This document shows, one piece after another, positions 11,175 through 20,524 of a DNA stretch of 64,000 bases. Source of the DNA: Saprospirales bacterium (lineage in GTDB: Bacteria > Bacteroidota > Bacteroidia > Chitinophagales > JADIYW01); assembly GCA_016711605.1 (NCBI GenBank), contig JADJSS010000015.1, positions 36,001-100,000 of the forward strand, read 5' to 3'. The notes under the pieces were generated by a model. The model was not told the origin of the DNA. It searched no databases and was given only the letters and a program-made list of their open reading frames with translations. The translations under genes and the position numbers were made by a program. The stretch's first letter is position 1. The number at the start of each line of letters is the position of its first letter.

Positions 11175-12118
11175 ATGCACTTTTTTCAAAAATACACAGA
11201 AGATGGTTTTGAAATTATTGAATTGAATAATGATTTGATTTCAGCCAAAATAATAGTAAATATTGGTAATACGCTATTTTCGTTGAAGCAAAATGAAGTA
11301 GAAAAAATGTATTTTCCGTTTTCTTTTGATGAATATAAATCCAATACAAAGTTAGCTGGAAATCCATTTATGCATCCTTGGTCAAATCGCTTGGAAGCTG
11401 ATTTTATTTTAGTTGATGGTGAACAATCTTATTTTCCAACAGAAAAAAAGCATTTAATTTATCGCGATGGAAATCAATTACCATTGCATGGTTTGTTGCT
11501 AAAAACAGATAAATGGGAAACTATTGATTTATATGAAGATGCCAATGTTTGCTGGCATCTTGCAGAATTAAATTTTGATAATGAAGATTGGTTGTCAATT
11601 TTTCCTTTCAAACATAAAATTCAAATTAAGCATCAATTAAAAGATAATGAACTAACTATTGAAACCATAATTATAAATGAAGATGAAAAATTGATGCCAG
11701 TACATTTTGGTTTTCATCCTTATTTTTTGAAAACAGATGAAGTCATTAAGTTAACAATTCCTGCAAAAAATGTAATTGAAGTAGATGATAAAATGATTCC
11801 AACCGGAAATTCTTTTGCTAAAGAAGTTGTATTTGATTTTGAAAATCATCAGTTAAATTTATCAACTCTTACGTTAGATAATGGCTTTGAACATTTGATT
11901 TATAATGAAAACAATCAAGCTGAATTTTTAATAAATGATTTGAAGATAATTTTTGATAAAAACTATTCATTTGCACAAATTTACGCACCAAATAAAATCG
12001 ACAAGCCATATGTTTGCATAGAACCAATGACTTCAGAAACGAATGCAATTAATAAAAAATTTTGTATAATGTTGCTAAAAGATGAAATGTTTAAAGCGAT
12101 TTTTCTATTGTTTTATAA
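11175..12118 (+). CDS. aldose 1-epimerase (GalM-like) family protein, 3' frameshift
   Basis: A beta-sandwich sugar mutarotase-like protein: GNPFMHPWSNRLE, PLHGLLL, HFGFHPYF (catalytic-type His) and CIEPMTSETNAIN follow the family pattern. Members interconvert the alpha and beta anomers of hexoses or hexose phosphates in the cytoplasm. As written the frame continues to 12185, deep inside the convergent tetR gene. One added T in the T5 run at 12100-12104 gives KAIFSIVL and a stop at 12116-12118, the usual family end, for about 314 residues. After correction it overlaps tetR by about 14 bp. It starts two bases after the corrected helicase stop and is probably co-transcribed with it. Substrate unknown. 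Confidence 0.83.
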
Positions 12119-12704
12119 AACCAAAACACTTCATTCTGAAATATTCATCAAAAGCCATACGCAAGGTGATATTGTTTTTGGTTAAAAATTCGACATCAGA
12201 AATTGCATTAAAAAACATTCTATCACTAATAACCAAAATGGCAGTGTGTATTTCTCTAAACACACCAGCTTGTTTTCCATTGTTATAAAAATCAGTAAGA
12301 ACCTGATTTACATAATCGATAAATTGTTGAATCAGTTTCCAAAGTAATGGATATTCATCTTGCAAATCTGCTAGAAACAGATTAGAAATATCATTAAACG
12401 AGTTTGAAAACAATTCCAACATTTTATAAAATCTTGTTTCAAAAGATAGTAATTCGTTTTTTGTAATATTTTCAAATTCATTCATCTGTCCAATTACACG
12501 CATCAATGCAATTTCTACCATTTCATCTTTTGAACTAAAATAATGATACAATGTAGCTTTACTCACTTTTAATTCTGAAGCAATACTATCCATGGAATAT
12601 TTTTTTAAACCATGTTTTTTAAATGTCTCCGTCAGTTTTACAATATATAAATCACGTTTTTTAGGATTTAGATTTCTTTCTTTAGTTACTGCATTTCGGC
12701 CCAT
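12105..12704 (-). CDS. TetR/AcrR family transcriptional regulator
   Basis: A 199-residue regulator. The N-terminal ~65 residues form the TetR helix-turn-helix: FKKHGLKKYSMDSIASELKVSKATLYHYFSSKDEMVEIAL. The rest is an all-helical ligand-binding domain with no close match I recognise. It is divergent from alkB with a 134-bp intergenic space holding a 15-bp palindrome at 12731-12745, so the simplest reading is a repressor of alkB and of itself, released by a hydrocarbon or fatty-acyl ligand (inference). The 3' end converges on the epimerase gene. Confidence 0.9.
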   Translation of the reverse strand: MGRNAVTKERNLNPKKRDLYIVKLTETFKKHGLKKYSMDSIASELKVSKATLYHYFSSKDEMVEIALMRVIGQMNEFENITKNELLSFETRFYKMLELFSNSFNDISNLFLADLQDEYPLLWKLIQQFIDYVNQVLTDFYNNGKQAGVFREIHTAILVISDRMFFNAISDVEFLTKNNITLRMAFDEYFRMKCFGFIKQ

Positions 12705-12730
12705 AATTCTTTACTTATGTTAATTAAACA

Positions 12731-12745
12731 TCACTTTGAGTGATA
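12731..12745. promoter_or_regulatory. candidate TetR operator palindrome between tetR and alkB
   Basis: ATCACT TTG AGTGAT: two perfect 6-bp arms around three bases, 27 bp from the tetR start codon and 94 bp from alkB. Symmetry, length and position fit a TetR-family operator; no binding data support it. Confidence 0.45.
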
Positions 12746-12838
12746 AAATTAAACTAAAAATTGATAAATAGTTTGATTTATTGAAATTATTTACTTAAAT
12801 TCGATTAGTTAAATTTTAAAATTCAAAATTGAATACTT

Positions 12839-13997
12839 ATGAATACCATTCAAATTAACCATGTTCCACAAAAAAGTGAAATGACGAAGTTGCATAAATT
12901 ATGGCGACGATATAAATATTTTACACCAGTAATCGTTTTGCCAGCAATCATGTTTATTTCATTTTATTATTTAGGTTATTGGTCATTTTTTGCGTTTGTG
13001 TTTGTGTATGGATTTATTCCAACGATGGAATTTATTTTTACAGGTACGGCTGAAAATTTTACTGCAGAAGAAGAAGCTGTGGAACGACAAGATATTTATT
13101 ACGATTTAGTAATTTATTCAATGGTGCCTTTGCAGTATATAATCTTAGGATTGTATTTATGGACAATAACTACAAAACAATTGCAATGGTATGAGTTGGT
13201 TGGTATCACTACTGCGATGGGTTTGGCTTGTGGTGCTTTAGGAATAAATGTGGCACATGAACTTGGACATAGAACAAAAAAATACGAACAGTTTATGTCG
13301 AAATTATTATTGATGAGCACCTTGTATATGCACTTTTTTATTGAACACAATCGTGGACATCATAAAAACGTTTCTACACCATTAGATCCAGCAACTTCAA
13401 GGTTAAATGAAACATTCTTATACTTTTTGGCCTAGAACAGTTATTGGTGGTTGGATGTCAGCTTGGCATTTAGAAGCACATCGCTTAAAAAAAATGAAAC
13501 AAAATTTCTGGAATCCAATACATAATGAAATGTTGCGTTTTCAAATCATTCAACTGCTTTTTGTAGCAGCAATATATGTTGGTTTTGGTTGGGTTGGTGT
13601 TGTTGGATTTATTGCTTCATCTGTTATTGGCTTTACGTTATTAGAAATTGTAAATTATATTGAACATTATGGTTTGATGCGTAAACAATTGTCAAATGGT
13701 GCGTATGAAAAAACGAAACCTCATCATTCCTGGAATTCTGGACATGAGTTAGGTAGGATATTTTTATTTGAGTTAACGCGCCACAGCGATCATCATTTCA
13801 ATCCAAGTAGAAAATATCAAATACTAAGACATTTTAAAGATGCACCGCAAATGCCTACAGGTTATTTAGCAATGATTCCTTTGGCTTTGGTTCCACCATT
13901 ATGGTTTAAAGTAATGAATCCATTGGTTGAAAAACACAACGCAACTGTTTCAGAAGATTATGTGAAAAGCTTAGAAGTTCCTGCAGAAGTAGAATAA
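12839..13997 (+). CDS. alkB: AlkB-type alkane 1-monooxygenase, one frameshift
   Basis: Integral-membrane non-haem di-iron monooxygenase that hydroxylates the terminal carbon of alkanes, or related fatty chains, using rubredoxin-delivered electrons. All histidine boxes are present: HELGHR, EHNRGHH, NYIEHYGL and RHSDHHFNPSRKYQ, with hydrophobic helices between them. The frame breaks at 13418-13419, where the TT after TTC should be a single T to join SRLNETF to YTFWPRTVIGG; the corrected protein is about 385 residues, typical of AlkB. No rubredoxin or rubredoxin reductase gene is adjacent. The divergent TetR gene and the two acyl-CoA synthetases 5-8 kb away hint at hydrocarbon or fatty-chain use. 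Substrate range is not predictable from sequence alone. Confidence 0.88.
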
Positions 13998-14000
13998 GAT

Positions 14001-14330
14001 TTAAGCTTTCAACTTCAGTTTTATTTTCCAACGTACTTTTTCAAAGTTTTGAATTTGATCGTTGATGATTTCTATACCTTCGCTTTCTAATAATTCTTGC
14101 ATTAAAGTTGGAAATTCAAAGTGATGTTTTCCTGTTAACAAACCATTTCTATTCACTACACGATGCGCTGGCACTGTTGGTGAAACATTGTGTGCGTTGT
14201 TCATTGCATAACCAACCGTACGTGCAGAACCACGCGTGCCAATAAATTCAGCAATATCGCCGTAGCTAACTACTTTTCCTTTGGGAATTTTGCGTACAAC
14301 AGCATAAACTTTTTCATAAAAATCATTCAT
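14001..14330 (-). CDS. alkyltransferase-like (ATL) protein, MGMT family without the active Cys
   Basis: A 109-residue protein matching the DNA-binding C-terminal domain of O6-alkylguanine-DNA alkyltransferase: IPKGKVVSYGDIAEFIG, GSARTVGYAM and VPAHRVVNRNG. The acceptor motif PCHRV reads PAHRV, so the methyl-accepting Cys is Ala and alkyl transfer is impossible. Known ATL proteins bind and flip O6-alkylguanine and recruit nucleotide excision repair. Length and the Cys-to-Ala change both fit ATL. It converges tightly on alkB (3 bp between stops). Confidence 0.88.
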   Translation of the reverse strand: MNDFYEKVYAVVRKIPKGKVVSYGDIAEFIGTRGSARTVGYAMNNAHNVSPTVPAHRVVNRNGLLTGKHHFEFPTLMQELLESEGIEIINDQIQNFEKVRWKIKLKLKA

Positions 14331-14429
14331 AAAATGAGATTAGGAAAATCTTTTTTCATTTTAAATAAATTTTGCTATTGACAAATATACAAATTAGGTT
14401 TAGTTTTAATCTAATAAAAACCCTAAGCC

Positions 14430-15158
14430 ATGTTTAATACTAAAACTATCATGGCGCATGTATTCCTATTTTTTACAATATTTGCACATGCGCAAAAACA
14501 AGAAAATGTGAATAAAGATGTTACCTTTTCAGGTATAAACTTTAAAACACAAGAAGTAAATTATAAGATTTCCAAAAAAGAAACTTATCAGATTGCTATT
14601 GAACAACATCAGAATTCGATTCCTAAATATTTTAGATTTAGATGTGATGGAAATGAATCTACGATAACCGTTCAAATTTCTATCACCGATGGTATGCAAA
14701 TTCAAACCGTCACGAAAGAAATAAATATAGATGCTGTTAACGATGAATATCAGGTTTCTATTTTACCCAGAAACAAAAATGATTTAGTATTAAATAGTAA
14801 TTGTTACATTAAATCTGTTGTGGTAATTAATAAATCTGACAATGACGTTTTTATTAAATCGTATAATTTTTCTAATGTATCAGTTATAAATGAAGTGAAT
14901 GTCAATCAGGTTTTTGCAGTAGATTTAGACGTTGAAAATCCAAAAAAATACATGATATTTTCTAACGAATCGAAAATAATTAGCTTAAATGTATATAAAT
15001 TAAACGGCGAATTAGATGAACGATTGATGTACACATTAAATCCAGGCGAGAATTATTTAGATTTTTCATTGTTAAAGAAAAATTTTGGCAAAAAGGTAAT
15101 TCAAACTAGTACCGAATTGGTTAAAAAACCTACCAATAGAATTGTAGTAATGTTATGA
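14430..15158 (+). CDS. exported protein of unknown function
   Basis: A 242-residue protein with a signal peptide (hydrophobic run ending in FAHAQ, cleavage around residue 21), then a Ser/Thr/Asn-rich beta-type sequence without Cys clusters or recognisable motifs. Near the C terminus, KYMIFSNESKIISLNVYKLNGELDERLMYTL vaguely resembles the fold of T9SS sorting domains, but the PNP motif and terminal pattern are missing. Likely periplasmic or surface-exposed. It is a single-gene unit between the ATL gene and lspA. Confidence 0.7.
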   Translation: MFNTKTIMAHVFLFFTIFAHAQKQENVNKDVTFSGINFKTQEVNYKISKKETYQIAIEQHQNSIPKYFRFRCDGNESTITVQISITDGMQIQTVTKEINIDAVNDEYQVSILPRNKNDLVLNSNCYIKSVVVINKSDNDVFIKSYNFSNVSVINEVNVNQVFAVDLDVENPKKYMIFSNESKIISLNVYKLNGELDERLMYTLNPGENYLDFSLLKKNFGKKVIQTSTELVKKPTNRIVVML

Positions 15159-15255
15159 TTTTTTCTTGATTGAATTTTTTAATAAATCTTTTTGGTTGGT
15201 ATTTTTTACCAACCATTTTTTGTCAATCTAAGCTAACATGTATTTTTACTAAATC

Positions 15256-15876
15256 TTATGCAGGTTTTTCTTCTACAAAGAATTTCTTTTGAAAAATTAA
15301 GATGATGAAAACGCCAATGGTAATACATGCATCTGAAACATTAAAAATAAACGGAAAGAATTCAAATTTGCTGCCACCTAATTTGGGCAACCACATTGGA
15401 AATCGAGCATCTGTAATAATTGGAAAATAAAGCATATCTACTACTCGACCATGAAACCACGAAGCATAACCACCATTTTTTGGAAATAAAGTGGCAACAT
15501 GTCCAAAGCTGTCTGAAAATATTCTTCCAAAGAAAATACTATCTATAATATTACCAACAGCACCAGCTAATATTAAGGATAATGCGAAAATAAATCCTTT
15601 GCTAGTTTGTTTGTTTTTTATTTGCTGAGCAATATAATAAGTGATAAATCCAACTGCAATAATTCGGAATAAAGTCAATAAGAATTTTCCAATTCCAGCA
15701 CCAAAACTTACACCAAATGCCATTCCTTCGTTTTCTACAAAATGAATACGAGCCCAAGTACCAATATAATTGAAGGATTCACCATGTTGCATAGTTAATT
15801 TTACCCAAATTTTGCTTACTTGGTCAATCAATAAAGAAAGAAAAACAGTTAATATAGCGATTGCTTTTTTAGACAT
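15256..15876 (-). CDS. lspA: lipoprotein signal peptidase (signal peptidase II)
   Basis: A 206-residue, four-helix membrane aspartic protease that removes the signal peptide from diacylglyceryl-modified prolipoproteins. The catalytic region is clear: FVENEGMAFG, AGAVGNIIDSIFFGR (first Asp) and FNVSDACITIG (second Asp). The long periplasmic loop between them, with the VVDMLYFP segment, makes it larger than the ~165-residue E. coli enzyme, as is normal in Bacteroidota. It follows the DksA-like gene and ileS on the same strand, a conserved order in this phylum. Substrates in this window include the lipoproteins at 49135 and 49733. Confidence 0.95.
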   Translation of the reverse strand: MSKKAIAILTVFLSLLIDQVSKIWVKLTMQHGESFNYIGTWARIHFVENEGMAFGVSFGAGIGKFLLTLFRIIAVGFITYYIAQQIKNKQTSKGFIFALSLILAGAVGNIIDSIFFGRIFSDSFGHVATLFPKNGGYASWFHGRVVDMLYFPIITDARFPMWLPKLGGSKFEFFPFIFNVSDACITIGVFIILIFQKKFFVEEKPA

Positions 15877-15894
15877 GATTAAGATGAAATTTAA

Positions 15895-15943
15895 AAACCT
15901 ATAAGGTTTCGCAATCTTTCGATATGAAAAACCTTATAGGTTT
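15895..15943. repeat. inverted repeat, AACCTATAAGGTT family
   Basis: Two perfect 15-bp arms (15895-15909 and 15929-15943) enclose a 19-base loop between the DksA-like gene and lspA. On RNA it would form a strong A/U-rich hairpin that could attenuate or stabilise the transcript between the two genes. Confidence 0.75.
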
Positions 15944-15962
15944 ATGTGTAAAATTTTAAAGA

Positions 15963-16991
15963 TTATTTTTTTTCCATTTTTTTGCCTTCAACACTTAATG
16001 TAGCATGTGGCACTACCATTAATCGTTCCTTTGGAATTAATCTACCAGTTTCACGACAAATACCGTAAGATTTATTTTCGATGCGAACCAAGGCACTTTC
16101 TAAATGTGAAATTAATTTTTGCATACGTACTACAATTTGGTTCATGTTTTCGCGCTCAGATGTCATAGAACCGTCATCAATACTTGCAAATTGTGTCTCG
16201 CTCTCAGATGTGTTTTTAATTTGATCTACATAAAAATCAATTTCTTCTCTTGCTTTTGCAATTTTTTTCTGAATGACACCTTTAAAAATAGCTAAATCAG
16301 CGTCATTATAACGAACTACAGAAACTTCCATTAATGGTTTTGGTTCCGGATTAGTTCTGTATGATGTAGTTGGTTCTGTTTTTTGTACCGTTTTTTCAAT
16401 TGGTTTTTCTACTATTTTGGTTATTGGTGTTTTAGCTATTGTTGTAGGTTTTACAACAGGTTTTGTTGCAACTTTAGGTGTTGGTTTTGCTACTACTTTT
16501 TTAGCTACCACTTTTGCAGCTGGTTTTGGTTTAACTATTACTTTAGCTTCCACTTTTTTTGCTGGTTTTGCTACAGTTTTTGCAATTACCTTTTTTGCTA
16601 CTGGTTTCACCACTTTTGCAGTTACTTTTTTAGCAACTGGTTTCACAGCAGCTTTTTTAACTGGCTTAGCTGGTGCTTTTTTCGCTATAGGTTGTGCTTT
16701 TGCAATTGGTTTCTTCGCTGTCACTTTTACAACTACTTTTTTTGCAGCAGGTTTTGCCTTCACCACCACTTTTGCCGCTGCTTTTTTTGCAACTGGTTTC
16801 GCTGGTTTTGCAGCTACTTTTTTCGCAACTGGTTTTGCAGCTGCTTTTTTTACTGGCTTAGCTGGCGCTTTTTTCGCAACAGGTTTTGCTTTTACAATTG
16901 GTTTTTTAGCTACCTCTTTAGCTACTACTTTTTTAGCAACTGCTTTCGCTGGTTTTGCAGCTACTTTTTTCTTATTAATCACTTTTGCCAT
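15963..16991 (-). CDS. DksA/TraR-like protein with a histone-H1-like Lys/Ala/Pro/Val N terminus
   Basis: A 342-residue protein in two parts. Residues 1 to ~210 are a low-complexity cationic tail built from repeats such as PAKPVAKK and AKPVKKAA, like histone H1. Residues ~220-342 are a DksA/TraR-type coiled coil (IQKKIAKAREEIDFYVDQIKN) and the end GICRETGRLIPKERLMVVPHA, which is the remnant zinc-finger region with only one Cys left. DksA-family proteins bind RNA polymerase in the secondary channel; the tail should bind DNA or RNA. Position between ileS (4 bp downstream of it) and lspA is conserved in Bacteroidota. The antisense strand shows long open frames only because the repeats exclude stops. 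Confidence 0.88.
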   Translation of the reverse strand: MAKVINKKKVAAKPAKAVAKKVVAKEVAKKPIVKAKPVAKKAPAKPVKKAAAKPVAKKVAAKPAKPVAKKAAAKVVVKAKPAAKKVVVKVTAKKPIAKAQPIAKKAPAKPVKKAAVKPVAKKVTAKVVKPVAKKVIAKTVAKPAKKVEAKVIVKPKPAAKVVAKKVVAKPTPKVATKPVVKPTTIAKTPITKIVEKPIEKTVQKTEPTTSYRTNPEPKPLMEVSVVRYNDADLAIFKGVIQKKIAKAREEIDFYVDQIKNTSESETQFASIDDGSMTSERENMNQIVVRMQKLISHLESALVRIENKSYGICRETGRLIPKERLMVVPHATLSVEGKKMEKK

Positions 16992-16995
16992 CTGA

Positions 16996-19900
16996 CTACA
17001 CTTTTTGAATGAGTAAATTTAAAATTTCGCCATTGATGTCAAATTCTTTGGCGTTTGAAACATTGTCTGCAAACAAGATGTCGTTTGCCAGCGTTTCGTT
17101 GCAAATATATTCTTTATAACTATTTAAAATTGCATTGAGAACCAATTGATTTTGCACATGCAAGATAATTTTGTCAGTAACTTCAAAATTAGCTTCTTTG
17201 CGCTCGGTTTGTATTTTATTGACAATTTCACGCGCAAAACCTTCGTTTTTCAAGGTTTCAGTTATGGTAATGTCCAAGGCAACAGTCATGCCATTATTAG
17301 TAGCAACCAGCCAACCTTGAATATCATCCGACAAAATTTCTACTTCATCTAACAAAATTGAGTAAGTTTCGTTCTCAATTTGGATATCAATCGTTCCGTT
17401 TTGTTCTAATTGTTGAATTTGTTCTACTGAAAATTGCTGAATAATATCTGCAGCCAATTTCATTTTTCCACCTAATTTTTTGCCTAAAAGTTTAAAATTT
17501 GGTTTTATTTTTTTAGAAATGATGCCTGATGTATCGCCAATGTATTCAATTTCTTTTACGTTTACTTCAGCTAAAATCAATTCTTTTACTTTGTCTATTT
17601 GTGCGATAAAAGAGTTGTCAATTGCTGGAATTAATATTTTTTGCAACGGCTGACGCACTTTTATTTTTGTTTTCTTTCTTAATGATAAAACCAAAGAAGA
17701 AATTTCCTGTGCCCAACTCATGCGTTGTTCTAATTGTAAGTCAATTAGTTTTTCATCGGCAATAACTAAGGTTGAAAGGTGAATAGAATTTTTGGTTGAT
17801 AATAAACTTTGGTATAACCAATCACTAAAAAACGGTGCAATTGGACTCATTAATTGTACAACAATAACCAAACATTCATGTAAAGTTTCAAATGCAGCTT
17901 TTTTATCTTGCGATAATTCGTTGCCCCAAAACCTGCGTCTGCATAAGCGCACATACCAATTGGATAAATGTTCAACAACAAATTCTTCAATAGCACGTGC
18001 AGCTTTGGTTGGTTCGTAATCTTCATAAGATGCAGTTACTTCTTTTACCAAGCTATGTAATTTAGAAATGACCCAACGATCAATTTCGGCACGTTCTGTT
18101 AATGGTGTCGTGTTTTTAGCATCAATAACAAAACCGTCAATATTTGCATAAATAGCGAAGAAATTGTAAGAATTATAAAGCGTTCCAAATAATTTTCTAG
18201 ATGTTTCTGCCAATCCTTCTTCATCAAACTTCAGGTTGTCCCAAGGTTGTGAGTTGGAAATCATGTACCAGCGAGTTACATCAGCACCATATTTATTGAT
18301 TGTAGCGAACGGATCAACGGTGTTGCCTTTAGATTTAGACATTTTATTGCCATTCTTATCCAACACTAAACCATTAGAAACCACATTTTTGTACGCAACG
18401 CTATCAAACAACATCACCGCAATGGCGTGCAATGTGTAGAACCAGCCACGTGTTTGGTCAACGCCTTCTGCAATAAAATCAGCTGGAAACGATTTCTTAA
18501 AAGTATCTGTATTGTCAAATGGATAATGCCATTGAGCATAAGGCATCGCTCCAGAATCAAACCAAACATCAATTAAATCACTTTCGCGTGTCATTGGTTT
18601 TCCTGATGCAGATACTAAAATTAGATCATCTACAAAAGGTTTATGTAAATCCAATTTTTCTGATAATTTTTCTTTGGCTAAAAATCCAGCATCGATAGAT
18701 TTTTGCATTTCAGCATTCAATTCTTCAATAGAACCTATACAAATTTCTTCGTTGCCATCTTCTGTTCTCCAGATATTTAAAGGTGTGCCCCAAAATCTTG
18801 AACGTGATAAATTCCAGTCTACTAAGTTTTCCAGCCATTGCCCAAAACGACCAGTTCCAGTACTTTCTGGTTTCCAGTTGATGGTTTTATTCAATTCCAT
18901 CATACGTTCTTTTACTGCGGTTACTTTTATAAACCAAGAATCTAATGGATAATAGATAACAGGTTTATCTGTTCGCCAGCAATGCGGATACGAGTGTTCG
19001 TATTTCTCTATTTTAAATGCTTTGTTTTCTTGCTTCAGTTTTACAGAAATATCGATATCTACAGAAATATAGTTTGGTTCGTTCTTGTAATCTTTTACAT
19101 ATCTGCCTGAAAATTCGCCAACACCTTCAATGAATTTTCCTTCTTTATCTACTAACGTTAATGAACCGATGCCGTTTTCAGCAGCTACTTTCATATCATC
19201 AGCACCAAAGCTTGGCGCAATATGTACGATACCTGTTCCATCAGAAGTAGTTACGAAATCACCTAAAATAACTTTAAATGCATCGCCATCAATTTTGTCT
19301 TTTGAGTTGGCTTCAAATGGTAATAATTGCTCGTAACGAATGCCAGCAATTTCTTTTCCAAAGAAAGAACCTAGTGTAACAAATGGCAAATTCTTGCCAT
19401 CGTTTTTGTAGTCATCTAACTTGTTTTCATTTTCAATATTGAAGTATTTTGAAAATAAATCTTTTGCCAAGATTAAATGAACAGGTAAATGAGTGTATGG
19501 ATTAAATGTATTAACCAACACATATTCAATATTAGCACCAACAGCCAAAGCTGTATTAGATGGTAAAGTCCACGGTGTTGTGGTCCAAGCTAAGAAAGAA
19601 GTATTTTGGATGCTGAAATTTGCATCTTTAATTGAAGAAAATACAGCTTTTGACTTTTCGTCATTTATAACTTTAAATGCAGCAACTGCAGATGTGTCTT
19701 TCACATCTCTGTATGCGCCAGGTTGGTTGAGTTCGTGTGTACTTAAACCTGTTCCTGCTGCTGGTGAATAGGGTTGTATTTTTTTGCCTTTGTATAAAAA
19801 GTCTTTTTTGTATAGTTGTTGTAATAAATACCAAACACTTTCTATATAATTGTTTTCAAATGTAACGTAAGGATTGTTTAGGTCGACCCAATAACCCATT

Positions 19901-20322
19901 TTTTGCGTGATGTCGTCCCAAACATCTTTATACTTCATTACTTCTTCACGGCATTTTTGGTTGTATTCCACAACAGAAATCTTGGTTCCAATATCTTTTT
20001 TGGTGATATTGAGTGATTTTTCAACGGAAATCTCAATAGGCAAGCCATGTGTGTCCCAGCCACCTTTGCGTTTTACTTGAAAACCTTGTAGTGTTTTAAA
20101 TCGACAAAAAATATCTTTGATAGCACGCGCTAAAACATGGTGAATACCAGGCAAACCATTCGCACTTGGTGGTCCTTCATAAAAAACAAAAGTTGGTTTT
20201 CCTTCGCGTTCATCAACACTTTTTTCAAATGTTTTATCTGTTTCCCAAAAGGATAGAATATCTTTTTCTATTTGTTGTTGCGAACTGTTTTTAAACTCAG
20301 GATATATTTTTGCTGCTGACAT
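16996..20322 (-). CDS. ileS: isoleucyl-tRNA synthetase
   Basis: A 1108-residue class I aminoacyl-tRNA synthetase that charges tRNA-Ile and edits mischarged Val. The HIGH signature appears as GLPGIHH (about residues 57-62), and KMSKSKG lies near residue 660. Between them is the CP1 editing domain (WTTTPWTLPSNTA, TGIVHIAPSFGADD). The length and the long C-terminal domain match the second IleS type, which is common in Bacteroidota and eukaryotes and is often less sensitive to mupirocin. The ATG at 20322 (MSAAKIYPEF) is preceded by a TATCTTTG box 26-33 bp upstream. It leads the ileS / DksA-like / lspA unit. Confidence 0.97.
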   Translation of the reverse strand: MSAAKIYPEFKNSSQQQIEKDILSFWETDKTFEKSVDEREGKPTFVFYEGPPSANGLPGIHHVLARAIKDIFCRFKTLQGFQVKRKGGWDTHGLPIEISVEKSLNITKKDIGTKISVVEYNQKCREEVMKYKDVWDDITQKMGYWVDLNNPYVTFENNYIESVWYLLQQLYKKDFLYKGKKIQPYSPAAGTGLSTHELNQPGAYRDVKDTSAVAAFKVINDEKSKAVFSSIKDANFSIQNTSFLAWTTTPWTLPSNTALAVGANIEYVLVNTFNPYTHLPVHLILAKDLFSKYFNIENENKLDDYKNDGKNLPFVTLGSFFGKEIAGIRYEQLLPFEANSKDKIDGDAFKVILGDFVTTSDGTGIVHIAPSFGADDMKVAAENGIGSLTLVDKEGKFIEGVGEFSGRYVKDYKNEPNYISVDIDISVKLKQENKAFKIEKYEHSYPHCWRTDKPVIYYPLDSWFIKVTAVKERMMELNKTINWKPESTGTGRFGQWLENLVDWNLSRSRFWGTPLNIWRTEDGNEEICIGSIEELNAEMQKSIDAGFLAKEKLSEKLDLHKPFVDDLILVSASGKPMTRESDLIDVWFDSGAMPYAQWHYPFDNTDTFKKSFPADFIAEGVDQTRGWFYTLHAIAVMLFDSVAYKNVVSNGLVLDKNGNKMSKSKGNTVDPFATINKYGADVTRWYMISNSQPWDNLKFDEEGLAETSRKLFGTLYNSYNFFAIYANIDGFVIDAKNTTPLTERAEIDRWVISKLHSLVKEVTASYEDYEPTKAARAIEEFVVEHLSNWYVRLCRRRFWGNELSQDKKAAFETLHECLVIVVQLMSPIAPFFSDWLYQSLLSTKNSIHLSTLVIADEKLIDLQLEQRMSWAQEISSLVLSLRKKTKIKVRQPLQKILIPAIDNSFIAQIDKVKELILAEVNVKEIEYIGDTSGIISKKIKPNFKLLGKKLGGKMKLAADIIQQFSVEQIQQLEQNGTIDIQIENETYSILLDEVEILSDDIQGWLVATNNGMTVALDITITETLKNEGFAREIVNKIQTERKEANFEVTDKIILHVQNQLVLNAILNSYKEYICNETLANDILFADNVSNAKEFDINGEILNLLIQKV

Positions 20323-20347
20323 ATGCTACTCTACTAAAAATTTTGCG

Positions 20348-20355
20348 CAAAGATA
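20348..20355 (-). promoter_or_regulatory. -7 box of the ileS promoter
   Basis: TATCTTTG on the minus strand matches the Bacteroidota primary sigma -7 consensus TAnnTTTG and lies 26 bp before the ileS start. No clear -33 TTTG is seen. Confidence 0.5.
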
Positions 20356-20447
20356 TAAAATTCAGCAATGTAGAGTAGTTTTTATGCGTTAAGATATTGA
20401 AAAAGAAATCAATAGGTGTGCAACGCATATTCTCAATTTAAAATCTT

Positions 20448-20455
20448 ATTTTTGA
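20448..20455 (+). promoter_or_regulatory. -7 box of the porZ promoter
   Basis: TATTTTTG matches TAnnTTTG and lies about 70 bp before the preferred porZ start. The -33 element is not recognisable. Confidence 0.4.
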
Positions 20456-20524
20456 GCATCTGTGACTATAACAAATAAACTGATTTTTAATAACTAAGTA
20501 AATATGTTTTTATATTTTTTAAAA

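Noticed and set aside
12119..12185. Extension of the epimerase gene into tetR
   Set aside because: The tail is out of family and a single T insertion restores the normal end; tetR is the real gene there.
16383..17012. Long open frames antisense to the DksA-like gene (Phe/Trp/Cys-rich and Val/Ala/Phe-rich)
   Set aside because: They mirror the Lys/Ala/Pro repeats of the real gene, which exclude stop codons on the other strand; composition is not protein-like and there is no start signal.
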